Positions 20,788-31,792 of a DNA stretch of 60,000 nucleotides are shown here, piece after piece. The position numbers were made by a program, and so were the translations under genes. Origin of the DNA: Lineus longissimus (Eukaryota; Nemertea; Pilidiophora; Heteronemertea; Lineidae). Within the stretch, counting starts at the first letter, position 1. Every line of letters starts with the position of its first letter. The notes under the pieces were generated by a model. It searched no databases. It was not told where the DNA came from and saw only the letters and a program-made list of their open reading frames with translations. The stretch spans positions 6,603,501 through 6,663,500 of the forward strand of contig NC_088325.1 in NCBI RefSeq assembly GCF_910592395.1. The letters run 5' to 3'.

Positions 20788-21027
20788 ATGGAACCTGAAA
20801 AATCACAGTTGAAATGTGGATTTGCTGTCATATCCAAGGATATCGAGTGTGGTACTGACGCTTCATACCCCAATGACAAGAGTGTGATCCCCTTGAAACA
20901 ATGTAAGAAGGACGTGCACTCCCATTTGATGCGTTGGATGTCCTCCAGGAAAGCCAGTCAAGTCAAAAGTGAATGGGAGCTCATAGCACTTCGTGCTGGC
21001 GTGTTTGATATGAGTTCTCCATCATGA
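20788..21027 (+). CDS. Uncharacterised 79-codon open frame
   Basis: An open frame from about 20788 to a TGA at 21025-21027 gives a cysteine-containing, fairly polar peptide (for example KQCKKDVHSHLMRWMSSRK). I recognise no domain, signal peptide or membrane segment. It has no obvious splice sites and lies in the long intron of gene 2 among repeats. It may be a fragment of an unrecognised element or a chance frame, and is listed only because its composition is protein-like. Confidence 0.15.
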   Translation: MEPEKSQLKCGFAVISKDIECGTDASYPNDKSVIPLKQCKKDVHSHLMRWMSSRKASQVKSEWELIALRAGVFDMSSPS

Positions 21028-22084
21028 CTGGGCAGAATTAGCCCAGTGAAAGTTGTCAGCTACACATCAAGAATTCTTGATTTAGAATGAAAGGGTACGA
21101 CTTTATTGGATGTACATTCATCAGGCTTGACCTGAGATTTTCCACGCCATTGATTGCAAATGCATTGTTCGCATTCTACAATACATCTCTCTTTTTCTAA
21201 AAAAAATACATGGTGAATTTCCTAAAACTGTTACATGCTGTGTTTTTGTCTCCCTTGACTAACATAACCTGCAATATGAAGGACATCCAGATTTGATGTT
21301 CTAGTATATCTAGCGGATGGTTCATCAGGTAAAATGCGGGGCTTGGTTAAAAAATGATTTTATAGCGATATCTTGGGATAAATTTGAACTTTGGCTTTCA
21401 GTAAACATTGTAAATGCCAAGATAGATTTTTAATGTCAGTATACTTAGTAGCGCTAATGTCAGTTTTGAACAACCAAGCCTGCTACTGGAAAGTGGGACT
21501 CTCTCCTGATACTATCCTGCACTTTGGCCTGACATGTAGTACCGTAAATGAGGTGTTACTAGTATTGGTCCCTCCCTAGTAGTGGTTAGTAGTGGTTTGG
21601 CTATTGTCTGCAAAATAGCCTTTTTTCTATGTATCATTATATTAGCTTGTAAATAAATCACCCATTTGTAAAAAAAAAGTGTCCCTGCTTCTTAGGTGGC
21701 AGCACTGTCCTCTGCAGACAGGTACAAGTGTAGCATGTGGAAAGTTGTGATCTCTCCCAAGGGACTGGACAGTACCGTAACTCAGTTCATGAAAAACTTC
21801 TCCATTCCAGTACATGTATATGTACAATTTAGCCAATGCTAGAGCAACTCCAGGAGAACATTTCACCGCCAACCAAGGAGCTAAAAACTTCCAATAGCAG
21901 TACTCTGACGGTGCAGCCAACAGCAGGGTTGTCCTCATCAAACAGTAATTACAGTAGGAACTGCACCTTTGATCAATTGGCTCCTTAGCAATGGAAGGTG
22001 TTACTAGTATGTGAAATGAGCACTTCTGCAAAGTTCTTAGGAACAGGATGATCCCTGCATGGGTTGATAAAGATGTATTAGTAG
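21028..22084. other. No recognisable feature
   Basis: Non-coding. A short poly-A-like stretch occurs near 21670 and there are several chance frames. Nothing is supported. Confidence 0.35.
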
Positions 22085-24494
22085 CCCCTGCGAAATGAAT
22101 TTTACCTTAGGTGGATTTTGTTGGAAATAGCTGGAATTTCCAGCTCTTGGCTGGAATAAGCTGACACTTTGAATTTAGAGAGTTTCATCGAAAAGTTATA
22201 GCTGGCAAAAGCTGACAAAAACTGGAACTTTATCCATGGGGTGGAAATTCTTGGCATTTTCTGGAACTTTACTTTTCGTAAAAGTTCCAGCGCTGGAAAT
22301 CTCTGTCACTTTACTATGAGATTGTCAGAGCCGGAATTAGCTGGAAATTTCAAATTCGATGTTTCTGACAATTGTTGGAAAAAGCTGGCATTTGCTGGCA
22401 TTATGCAAATTGCTATTATGTTATGCAATTCTATCATGTGGTCTTATCACCTGACCTATCCCATGATGCATTACACCTCAGACAGGAACTGGTAGGTTTG
22501 AATTTTCAAGTCAAACAAAGAAATCATGTGGGAGCTCTTCTTATTTCTTGATTTTTACCCCGAATTCGATATCAAGATATCCAAAGTTTACACAAATTGA
22601 ATTGGAACACATAAGGATTCAAATGAATGCAAAAAGGGTAATCTGGACAGGCCTTGAGGTTGTTTTTTTAGCATATGATGAAGCCTGAATCAGTGTATGT
22701 GCTGTAAGCCTGTATTATTGTATGCATGATCGTAGACCCGGACGGTATCATAACTGTAAGATTTTGCATGGGAGATGTCCACAGCTCATGACTCATGTAA
22801 GTGATGGAGTCAATCAACAGTCGGCTTGCTCCATCATTCTTTTCAAGGTCGTGCAGTGATGTTATTTGGACATCCATTTTGGACGGCAGTCCCCGTCTGT
22901 AACCCTGCCCTCCAGACATCAAAGTGACAGAGTGTGCTATGTGTGGTTAACATCATGTTGATGTCACGGTATCCAGTTAAAACGGCACCTCTTTTTTATT
23001 TGGCTCACCTTGTGAGCCTATGCGATGATGTGGCGTCCATCGTCGGTGGCGGCCGTATTGTTAGCGCGGCACGTTTCGTAAAGTCTGGACTTAAAATTGG
23101 TATCGGCCTACATATGTTCCATGGGCCCTGGGGCAATTCACACCAATCTGGTCAATCCATGATCCTCAAACTTACGAGCCTAATATTACAATGTGAATAC
23201 TTTGCACTATCTATATTATTAAACGAGAGGCAAAATTTTCCTGTCAGTGATTGTCAATGACGTCATCGTATCAACTGATCACAATTAGCTATGATGTAAA
23301 TGACGTGCTGTCTCCAGGATGGGCATTGAGCCCCGACGACGCCAGTCGGCATTGACGAGCACTCCAACCCAGGTCATGTGGCAACTTAAACCATCTGCAA
23401 TGGGGAAGTGTCCGCCTGGCAGAGGTGTCTGCAAGGAGCCTCAGTGAAGCAATAATCTTACGTTTTATATGATAGGGCCTCTTATGCTCGTGTAAGTCCA
23501 TGATCAACACACACCAAGAATGATATTTACATTATAACAGTGTGACAAGATTGTGTCAGAAAACTAAGGGATTAGGTCAGTGGCATATGCTCAAAACTTG
23601 ATAATGCCACAGCAATCATGTTTGCAAGTGACATAAATCACTTGTCTGCAAAGATAATTTCAGGTGCCCGCAACAAGAACTGGTCATCCTAGCAACCTCT
23701 GTTGGAAGCAAAATCAACCTGCAACCTTTAATCATATTTCTGTGTGACAGAAATTGCTTGTTTGCAGTTATAATTGCAGATGCCATCAAAATTGAATTAG
23801 AATTGGAAATCGCACGGCCTGGGATCAAGCAAAATCAACATGCAATCATGTTTGCATGTGAAAAATTGCCTGTCTGTGGTGATAATCGCAGGTGCTTGTG
23901 ACAAGATTGCAATCAGCAAAGTCAAAACTAAGCGATTATTGGTTTTACTCCACGACAAGAGATCTTCTTGTTGCATATCACAACGATTCTAATCATAGTC
24001 ACTGTTGAGTGACAAAAAACGCCTGTTTATTAGTGTGCAGTGCTCTGATCGATTCAAACGTAGAGCAGGTCACATACTCAATATTAAATTTCCAGCTAAT
24101 GTCAACTAATGCCAGCTATTTCCAATAAATGACAGCCCTGACATTCCTCGTTGCATGCTGAATTTGTAATTTCCAGCTAATGTCAACTAATGCCAGCTAT
24201 TTCCAATAAATGACAGCCCTGACATTGGTAATCAGCTGGAAGGCCTGGGTCAAGATTTTTCCACCTAATTCCAGCTCTGGAAATTTAAAGGTTCCAGCTA
24301 ATGCCAGGTTATGCCAGCTTTTTCCAGAGCTGGCATTTTCTGGCACTGCCACTTACCAAAATACCGCCAAACTCCAGCCCTGACATTTTCTGGAATTTCC
24401 AGCTAATTCCAGCCTCCTGGCAAGGAAAAATAGTTTGGAATTAGGTGGAAATTGCCGGCTTTTGCCGACAATTTCCAGTCGAATTTCGCAGGGG
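22085..24494. mobile_element. Foldback-like element with CTGGAATT-word arms
   Basis: The left end reads CCCCTGCGAAAT (22085) and the right end is its inverted copy ATTTCGCAGGGG (24483-24494). The arms, about 22110-22400 and 24080-24480, are made of many variants of AGCTGGAATT / AATTCCAGCT. The right arm includes an 81-bp tandem duplication starting at 24088 and 24169. The interior (22500-24080) holds decayed repeats of about 130 bp with GCAATCATGTTTGCA (23600-23900) and the palindromic GGCTCACCTTGTGAGCC (about 22999). No coding gene and no clear flanking duplication. Confidence 0.55.
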
Positions 24495-25544
24495 AGGTCA
24501 TACCACATGCCCTTCAGGTGCCTTAGCCATGGGGGGGGGGGGGTCTTACCCTTACAACATGCTCTGGCAACATGACGCAGGCTAATGAATGGGTCAACAT
24601 TAGCATCCTCACCAACAGGGGGGTTTCTTTAGGTTTTCGGACTGTAAGAAGGCCTACATGTAGCTTATTCAATTACGTTGCCATCAGGTAGGCCAAGGCC
24701 GAAATGTTATTTGAAATTCAAATCAGCATTTCAGGACCTATGGGGCCCAATTCCCCAAAGGGCTTTCATCAAGGGCAAATTTGTAGTGATGAGCTTGTTC
24801 TTTTTTGGGGGGAAAAATGCAAGTGGAGTTATTTACCGGTAGGCCTATTAAAAATAGGTTAGTAGGCCTAGGCATGGGGGGGGGGGGGGGGGGGGTGATC
24901 ATGGTGGTTGACAGTAACTACCAATCCTCATGGCCAGCACCAAGCATAAATTATGTGTTCATTATGCATTTATTTTATAATTCATCAAGTGTACACAAGG
25001 TGGCAGCACTAGCCAATGAGTGTCATTTTGGTGGAAAATAGCACTTTTTCCTTGGTTTATCCTGGGAAAACAGTAAAAGCGGCCGGAAATTTTATTTCTG
25101 ATTTTGAAAGTAGGTATCATTACCTTTATCATGTGCAAGCCACAGCATTCAAAGACCTGCAGTGTTGGAGATATGAGCGTCGATAGAGAGCTCTTCCTAA
25201 GCACTGCCCCTAGGTATGCATAATTACTAGGCCTAGCACGACCAAAGTATGAAGTGTTACTCAACGACCTGTTGCAGAATGGAAGATCTCATCAAATACT
25301 TCCATCATACAAAGGGGGGAAATCCAGCTATTTTTTTAGTCTCTGCAGGAGTGCCCAACATTGACCCAAAATACACAAAAAATAGGGGGAAAAAAGCTAA
25401 AATAAGCCCCCTAACTAGGCCTGCCCCTAACTCGGTTGCTAGTGATTTTTGAGAGTCATCAATTGCTGTGTAATGATGTCTTAGTGGAAGGATCTTGCAT
25501 ACCTAATCTCGTTAAAAACGGTTGACCCCCACCTTGCCACCCTC
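24495..25544. other. Non-coding DNA with two poly-G tracts
   Basis: Contains G runs at 24531-24543 (13 bases) and 24876-24895 (20 bases). No exon, RNA gene or clear transposon end is recognised. Confidence 0.5.
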
Positions 25545-26757
25545 TGCATGGTGGTATCATGGACTGACACTTAATTTCTCTGTCAAAAAAACCATATTTC
25601 TCATTGGACTAAATAACGTCCTTAGAAACCAAAGAGTGTCCTCAAAAAAGATTTTCTCCTCAATTCAAAGCCATATTTGTCCGATGACCGAAAGGCGTCC
25701 ACAAAGTTAATTACTCATTCTCATGTTTTTCAACGTTGTCCACAGATCTTGTGAGATATCATATGAATCTAGAAACGGAACAGAAAGATGTGATGGCTTA
25801 TTGTCCCTAAAGCTTTTTTTTAAAGATTCTATGAGAATATATTTTGTTTAGTTAAATTATCCACAGAATATTAAGGAAAAGGAGTTTGAAATGGAAGAAA
25901 GTTATTTTAAGAATTTCAGAATTTTTTACTGAAACTGTCCTCAGATAAATTTGACAACAGTTTTTGAGGAAGATATTTTGATTCTCGAAAACATATTGTC
26001 CACAGATAAATTACGAGAAGGATTTCGACTGTACGAGGGAGATTTGAAGACATGTCAACAGAGAGTTGTGTTAGTAATATACGATTTAATAGTGTCAATA
26101 AAATCTAACAGTCCACAGAGAAATTTGTGAAAGATATTCAGAAATGAAAAGTGAGAGAGTTGATGAGAGAAGTTTGTCCACAGATAATTTTGTTCATAAT
26201 TTAGTTTGATATATCATTGAAATTACACTGTCTACAGTTAAATTTGATACAAAGATTTCGAAATGGAAGAGGGATATGATTATGATTCTTGAAAGAATAA
26301 AATAACTTGTTCACAAATAAATTTGGGAAAGGAATTCTAAATGAAAGAGAGAGATTCGATGAGGGATGACGTGTATACTGATAATTTGTTCATAATTTAG
26401 TTAGATACCTGACAATGTATTTGTTACACAGAAATATTTGGAAAAGGAATGCGAAAAGAAAGAGCAGAGAGAGATTTGATGAGTGATGTCTTGTCCACTG
26501 AGAATCTTGCTGATGATACAGTTTGATACAATATACTGTCAACAAATAAATTCGGAAAAAGATTTCGAAATGGAAGAGATATTTTGAAACAGTATTTCTT
26601 TTGTGTTTTTGAAATTTCTTGTCCACAGATGAATTTTGAAAAAGAATGCGCGTGAGGAAAGAGAGAGAGATCTGATGAGAGATGTCCTGTCCACTGAGAA
26701 TTTTGTTGATGATAACGTTTGATATACTGTAAACTCAAGAAAACAACACCACTTCAT
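25545..26757. repeat. Word-repeat satellite block, mostly inverted relative to 18640-18990
   Basis: 25545-25720 runs in the same sense as the 19.3-19.9 kb block (CATATTT, GCGTCC). 25750-26740 carries TGTCCACAGA-AATTTG and GATTTCGAAATGGAAGAG words in the opposite sense to 18640-18990. A subunit starting GATGAGTGATGTCTTGTCCA recurs about 195 bp apart (about 26477 and 26672). The block ends with a boundary (CAACACCACTTCATTAAC, 26741-26760) whose inverted form starts the fragment at 29917. Confidence 0.55.
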
Positions 26758-26919
26758 TAACAGCATGTCGCCACCCCTGACTCATAGGGTGGCGAACAGA
26801 GCTGTTGAGAAGGCCGATCATTGGCTGGGATTCCAGAGAGGGTTGTTCAGGCCTCATATCCAATATGCTTTATGCACCCGTCAAAAAGTATCTTGACCCC
26901 ACCCCCCTCAAGCGTTCAC

Positions 26920-27165
26920 CCTCTATTCACTTTTGCAGCAAAATAATTGGGTCAAGATTCACCTTTGATTCACAACAAAACATGTAAAATTAGGTCAGGA
27001 TTCACCATTGATTCACACCATTTCTTTTTAGATTAGGTCAGGATTCATTCATCTAAAAAACATCTTTAGTCAGGATTCACCCAATGTTTTTATTCACTTA
27101 TAAGGGACCGAGATTCACCTGGTGTGAAGATTCACCTGATCATTCAAGATTCACCTAATAGTGCC
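26920..27165. repeat. GATTCACC word array
   Basis: About ten irregularly spaced copies of GATTCACC or GATTCA lie within 245 bp, mostly in the same orientation, with spacers of 5-45 bases. It resembles one arm of the word-array elements nearby, but no inverted partner is seen. The stretches 26758-26919 and 27166-27438 hold nothing I recognise. Confidence 0.5.
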
Positions 27166-27438
27166 AATAGTGCCCTAATCAAGCCACTTGCATTCGTCAT
27201 CAAATGAGTTGTCAGTATGGTACGCATTGTCTTCTCTATTATAGCACTAGCAGTAGCATTTTCCTGGGATTTATTTATAAAGCAGACAGTAAGTTGAATC
27301 ATCAATTAGGCCTAGTTTAGCCATTGCCAGCTAGGTGGCACGGCACTATGGTACAACCTCGTCAAGCGGGGGCGGAACCAGGAGGTCTGTGTAGTCATGG
27401 CAACAGCTAATTGGGTACTATAAGCACAACTTTTTGTA

Positions 27439-27446
27439 TAGAGAAC
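27439..27446. repeat. Left 8-bp flanking duplication
   Basis: TAGAGAAC at 27439-27446 is repeated at 28449-28456, exactly outside the inverted ends of the foldback-like element between them. It is read as a target-site duplication. Confidence 0.6.
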
Positions 27447-28448
27447 GGTGTATTCCTGTTTCGCCTATTCCTGTTCCGCCTTTTCCTGTTTCGCCTATTC
27501 CTGTTTCGCCTAATTCCTGTTTCGCCTAATTCCTGTTTCGCCTATTCCTGTTTCGCCTAATTCCTGTTTCGCCTATTCCTGTTTCGCCTAATTCCTGTTT
27601 CGCCTATTCCTGTTTCGCCTATTCAAATGTATTGCTAACCTCCCCACAGACGTAGGAATATGAACCGTCCCTGACTGACCGACCAAACCCGAGGAGAGCC
27701 ACATATGTACGCATTGACGAACGCATGTTACGCCTCAAAGAACAATACGTCAATGGAGAGAGGGACATAATGAGTTACGTTGATGCCATCAGTTACCTTG
27801 TCTGACATAATATCATGATATGTATTTTCCACCTTGTTTGACTTTATATGTGCTGTACCTACATGTATATTATGACATGGGTTTTACAGCTGATTTTGAT
27901 CAAATAATTATGAGAATGTACAGTATTATGTATTTTTATCAAAAACTCATGAATTCAGTTTTCATAAAATAAACGACTGCTTTACTCTACTTAATCTATT
28001 AGTTTTTACTGTGTGTCAGTATGGTCCTATGGTCCTATGGTCAAATAAGTCCCGGACTGTTCCCGCTTTCAAGGTGACTCTTTCAAAACGGTCATGGCAT
28101 GGTTTGTTAACAAAGTTGATGGCATTTGATTAGTCAAATTGTCATCACATCGTTAACATCATCCAATTGTCCCCTCACATTTTCCCCATAAAATGGACAT
28201 GCATCCCTAAGGTTCCCCGTGGGAGAGTCGATTTATTGTAGGGGTACTTGAAAGTAGGCGGAACAGGAATAGGCGAAACAGGAAATAGGCCAAACAGGAA
28301 ATAGGCCAAACAGGAAATAGGCGAAAAAGAAATAGGCGGAACAGGAATAGGCGGAACAGGAATAGGCGAATCAGGAATAGGCGAAACAGGAATTTAATAG
28401 GCGAAACAGGAATAGGCGAAACAGGAATAGGCGAAACAGGCATAAACC
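27447..28448. mobile_element. Foldback-like element with CCTGTTTCGCC-word arms and 8-bp TSD
   Basis: The ends read GGTGTATTCCTGTTTCGCC and, inverted, GGTTTATGCCTGTTTCGCC (17 of 19 matches). The left arm (27450-27625) is a tandem run of a 13-16-base word, TTCCTGTTTCGCCTA with variants. The right arm (28255-28446) is the same word inverted (AGGCGAAACAGGAATA). The 630-bp interior has a short open frame ending TGA at about 27804, followed by a possible AATAAA signal at about 27968. The 8-bp duplication resembles that of hAT-like or sea urchin TU-type elements. The superfamily is not established. Confidence 0.65.
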
Positions 28449-28542
28449 TAGAGAACACCGCCTCGCTTTTGACTATAATGGGCTGGTTTATAATAGCTGT
28501 TTTGTAGTAAGGAAGTTATTTCATAGCCAGTTATATAACTGG

Positions 28543-29088
28543 TTGTGATAACAGAGGCCTATTCACAGGTTGAAACCTTATTACATGCGCTAGTGTGTGC
28601 TTTGCGCCTTGAATTCCTTGTCTTCTTATACTGAGATCAGTAATAAATTTGGTTCAGTTTGAAGTGTGGTGTGCATCAGAACTCAAAATGTTGACTTTGA
28701 AGAGGTTTTTTTTACAAAAACTCGAGGGCTCCAGCCACTTCATATTTTAAGCTGTGGCTTTGAAAATTTCACAGCTTGCTGTAATAACCCTTCTGCCTCG
28801 GCAGCTAATGGGAATTCTTCGAGTTGAAATTATTTCTTTGAGAAAATAAGTATTTTTGATATTGGCATGAATTTCTAGCATACAAGACCAGCAATATTTC
28901 AATACGTTTGGGCAGGGAATATTACAACTCCCTGTTTCGGGGAAAATCTGTAGCCCGTTATGTATGGTTGTGATAACAGAGGCCTATTCACAGTTTTGAA
29001 TCTTTATACATGCTCTAGTGTGTGCATTGTGCATTGTAGCCCTTGTCTTCTTATCCTGAGATGAACCAAAGAGTTTGAAGTGTGGTGT
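28543..29088. repeat. Direct duplication, about 130-bp units 425 bp apart
   Basis: The segment starting TTGTGATAACAGAGGCCT at 28543-28674 is repeated at 28968-29088 in the same orientation with scattered changes. The sequence between is non-coding. Confidence 0.6.
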
Positions 29089-29904
29089 AACGTCGGCGTC
29101 GTTTTCTCTGCAGCTCTACAGCATCCATTGTCGCACAGGTTGTCTGCAATGTGGGTACCTCAGTGGGGCTTCATTTATAGGCCTAAGAGGCCTTAGAATT
29201 ACACAAGAAAACCACAACTCTTAGAAACTTCGATTCTGTTTTCTGCCACGTAGGCCTAGGGAGTCTAAATCTACAAAGTTCAACAAAAAAGAGGGTTGTA
29301 GGAAAACAGTGGATGAGCTCCTCGTTTTTCTTCGGAATTTCATGACTACGATCATTGCCTAAATCTCATTTTGCTTTACTTATATGCAAGCGTTTGTAGA
29401 TTTTCCTTCAGAGTTTCAAAAAGGACTGTTCTGTTTTTGGGGGGGGGGGGGGGTTGGATCAATATAAAAAGTTCTTCAGTTTTATGTGACAAGCTGTATA
29501 AACGGTCGGCGAGTGGCCTTACCATTTACCATTCCACATGCGCACTCATTGACCAGTAGGCCCACAACACTTCGAATCAATAGGGCTGCGGTAATAAGCG
29601 GTTTAACGTAACCGTGACAGCCAGGCTGAGCCGTCACGAGTTACCGACCGACTGCAAGGGCCAGCGAAGTCACTCATTGGTTACCTCTGGTGAATAGACT
29701 CGTGAGAAGAGGCCGATGTAACATCTGTGGTTGTTCCCCATGTGTCAGTGTTTCCAAACAATAGGCAGCTAGAGAGACCACGACTTTTCAATAGGGGGGA
29801 TACACAGAAAAACTTGTCAATCTATTTTTGAGCGTTCCCAAACAATGAGGGGAAACACTCAAAAACAGAAACACTCAAAAACATTACACCGGGCCTTGAA
29901 TATC
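29089..29904. other. Non-coding DNA with a poly-G tract
   Basis: A 15-base G run lies at 29439-29453. I recognise no gene or repeat family in the rest. Confidence 0.4.
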
Positions 29905-30205
29905 CCGAAGTGGTGTTATTTTCCCGAACATACAGTATCATCCGACGGACTTATTCTGTCCACAGATAAATTTGAAACAAGATTTCGAAATGGAGGAGGG
30001 AGATTCAGATTGATTAAATGTTTTAAAACTAATCTCGAAAAGTTATTGTCCAAACAGAAATTTGGGAAAAGAATGCGCTTAAGGAAAGAGACAAAAATTG
30101 ATGAGAGATGTCTTGTCTATAAGAATTTCGTTTAAAATACAGTTTGATATATCATTCAACTTATAATGTCCACAGAGAATTTTCGGAGAAGGTTTCGAAA
30201 TGAGA
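29905..30205. repeat. Fragment of the TGTCCACAGA / TTTCGAAATGG word satellite
   Basis: It begins with AAGTGGTGTTATTTTCCCGA, the inverted form of the boundary at 26741-26757. It continues with the same words as 25750-26740 in the same orientation as that block. Confidence 0.5.
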
Positions 30206-30795
30206 GCGATTACGATTTTATTACAACATATCGGAGCTCTTTATTGTGCAAATTAGTTAAATAACTGAAAAAAACCACATGACAACTTCAACATATCACC
30301 TGTTATTCCTGAAAGTTTTAGTTCTCTCTACCAAGCGGTTACGGAGAAGTTGTCAAAATTTGGCTAAAATTAGCCATAAAACATTCGATTTCAATCAAAT
30401 TACATAATCAATGATAAAAAGGACAATGCCATTTTCGTTCATATCCCCCCCCCCCCCCCAAACTGATACGTTTGTCAAATTTCCTTGAAAAGCTCATAAC
30501 CGTTTGGGCCCAAGAAGTGATGATACGAATAATAATAAAAAGAAGAAGAAATATTTTTTGGTTGAGTAATTAAAATAACAGTCTTCCCCAGCTTGTTGGC
30601 TGGAGAAGCTTGAATACATTTTTCGGAAACTAAACTAGAGGCCTGGCGGCCGAATAGCTACGCTGGCGGAATTTAATAGCAAGGAATGAGATGAATGACA
30701 AGAAAATGTAGCAAGTAGTATGCGAGTACCAGAATGTAGGTTTATGGTAGATAGGGAGATGTGGACAGACTAGATGGAATCAAGCTTAGACAAAT
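30206..30795. other. Non-coding DNA with a poly-C tract
   Basis: A 15-base C run lies at 30445-30459 and an AATAATAAAAAGAAGAAGAA stretch near 30530. Nothing else is recognised. Confidence 0.4.
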
Positions 30796-30945
30796 GGGGC
30801 CAAATTCATGAAGGGCGTTCAGCTTAAAACAGCGTTTAACTACTGAATAGACAGATTCAGTTCCTTCATGTAAATCTTCACAGAATATGAATAGGCCCTA
30901 TAACTAATCAGGGAGAAGTTACACACGTCTAATGAATTTGGCCCC
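30796..30945. mobile_element. 150-bp MITE with GGGGCCAAATTCAT ends
   Basis: The left end GGGGCCAAATTCATGAAG and the right end, inverted GGGGCCAAATTCATTAGAC, form short terminal inverted repeats around a 110-bp non-coding interior. No flanking duplication is clear. Confidence 0.55.
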
Positions 30946-31024
30946 TAGGGTGGATGACAGTTGTGAAGGTTTTATTTGAACTGCAGTGAATGAAGTAGTT
31001 GAGGGGTACTTTTGTCACATCCGC

Positions 31025-31410
31025 TCTTCAATACCTAAGGTGCCTTTGCTCCAACTGTGTTTAAGCAGGCCAGCGCAAAACTGCTCTTTCAATACCTTTA
31101 GTTTGATACCATTAACGCGACTGCCTTCCTCTAACGGTGTTCAAGTTGTTTAGTGAGTCATAAAAGTATATCAGGGTAAACCTACTCTTAAACACTTTTA
31201 GTTTGATATCAAACACGGATGACACCTTTCGCTGTAACCGTCTCCAAGTAGGTCAGTTGGTAATGAAAATGGGTTAGCACAAACCTACTGTTCATTATCT
31301 TTAGTTCGATACCAAACACGACTACTTTGGCTATAACAGTCTTAAAGTGGGGCAGAAGGTCATAAAAGTACGTCAGTGCAAATCTCTCCTTCATTACCTT
31401 GCGTTTAGAT
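31025..31410. repeat. Degenerate minisatellite, about 118-bp units
   Basis: About three units share CAATACCTTTAGTTTGATACC, GTAACAGTCTTAAAGT-type and GGTCATAAAAGTACGTCAGTGCAAA segments. The copies differ widely, so it is an old array. Confidence 0.5.
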
Positions 31411-31445
31411 TAGTTCTTGTGACACTGCCCTATTCCCTCCCATAA

Positions 31446-31792
31446 GGCTACAATGCAGACTCTAGATTGTAACATGAGACATGATACCGTCTCTAACATC
31501 ACCCTCTCTACTCGACATATCAATCAGGCTACAATGCGGTATGTTACTTGATTGTGACATGAGGCATGATGCCGTCTCTTTCATCACCCGCTTCTCTTAT
31601 ATCAATCAGGCTACAACGAAGTCTTACTTGACTGTGACATCAGGCATGATAACGTCTCATACATCACGCTCTTCTCTTATATCGATCAGGCTACAGTGTG
31701 GTCACTTACTTGATTGTGACATCACCCTCTTGTCTCGTATCATTCAGCCGACAATGCGGTCTCTTACTTGATTGTGACATGAGGCATGATGA
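31446..31792. repeat. Minisatellite of about 80-bp units, interrupted by the LTR element
   Basis: About four units share ATCAATCAGGCTACAATGCG, CTTACTTGATTGTGACAT and GAGGCATGATGCCGTCTC. The array breaks within a unit at 31792 and resumes at 42445 with ATGACATCTCTTACATCAC, which is what the unit consensus predicts. The Ty3 element therefore inserted inside this array. Confidence 0.7.

Noticed and set aside
27450-28446. Open frame of repeated PVSPIPVSPI-like peptides (28207-28458, minus)
   Set aside because: It is the translation of the tandem DNA word of the foldback element. No start context or independent coding signal is seen.
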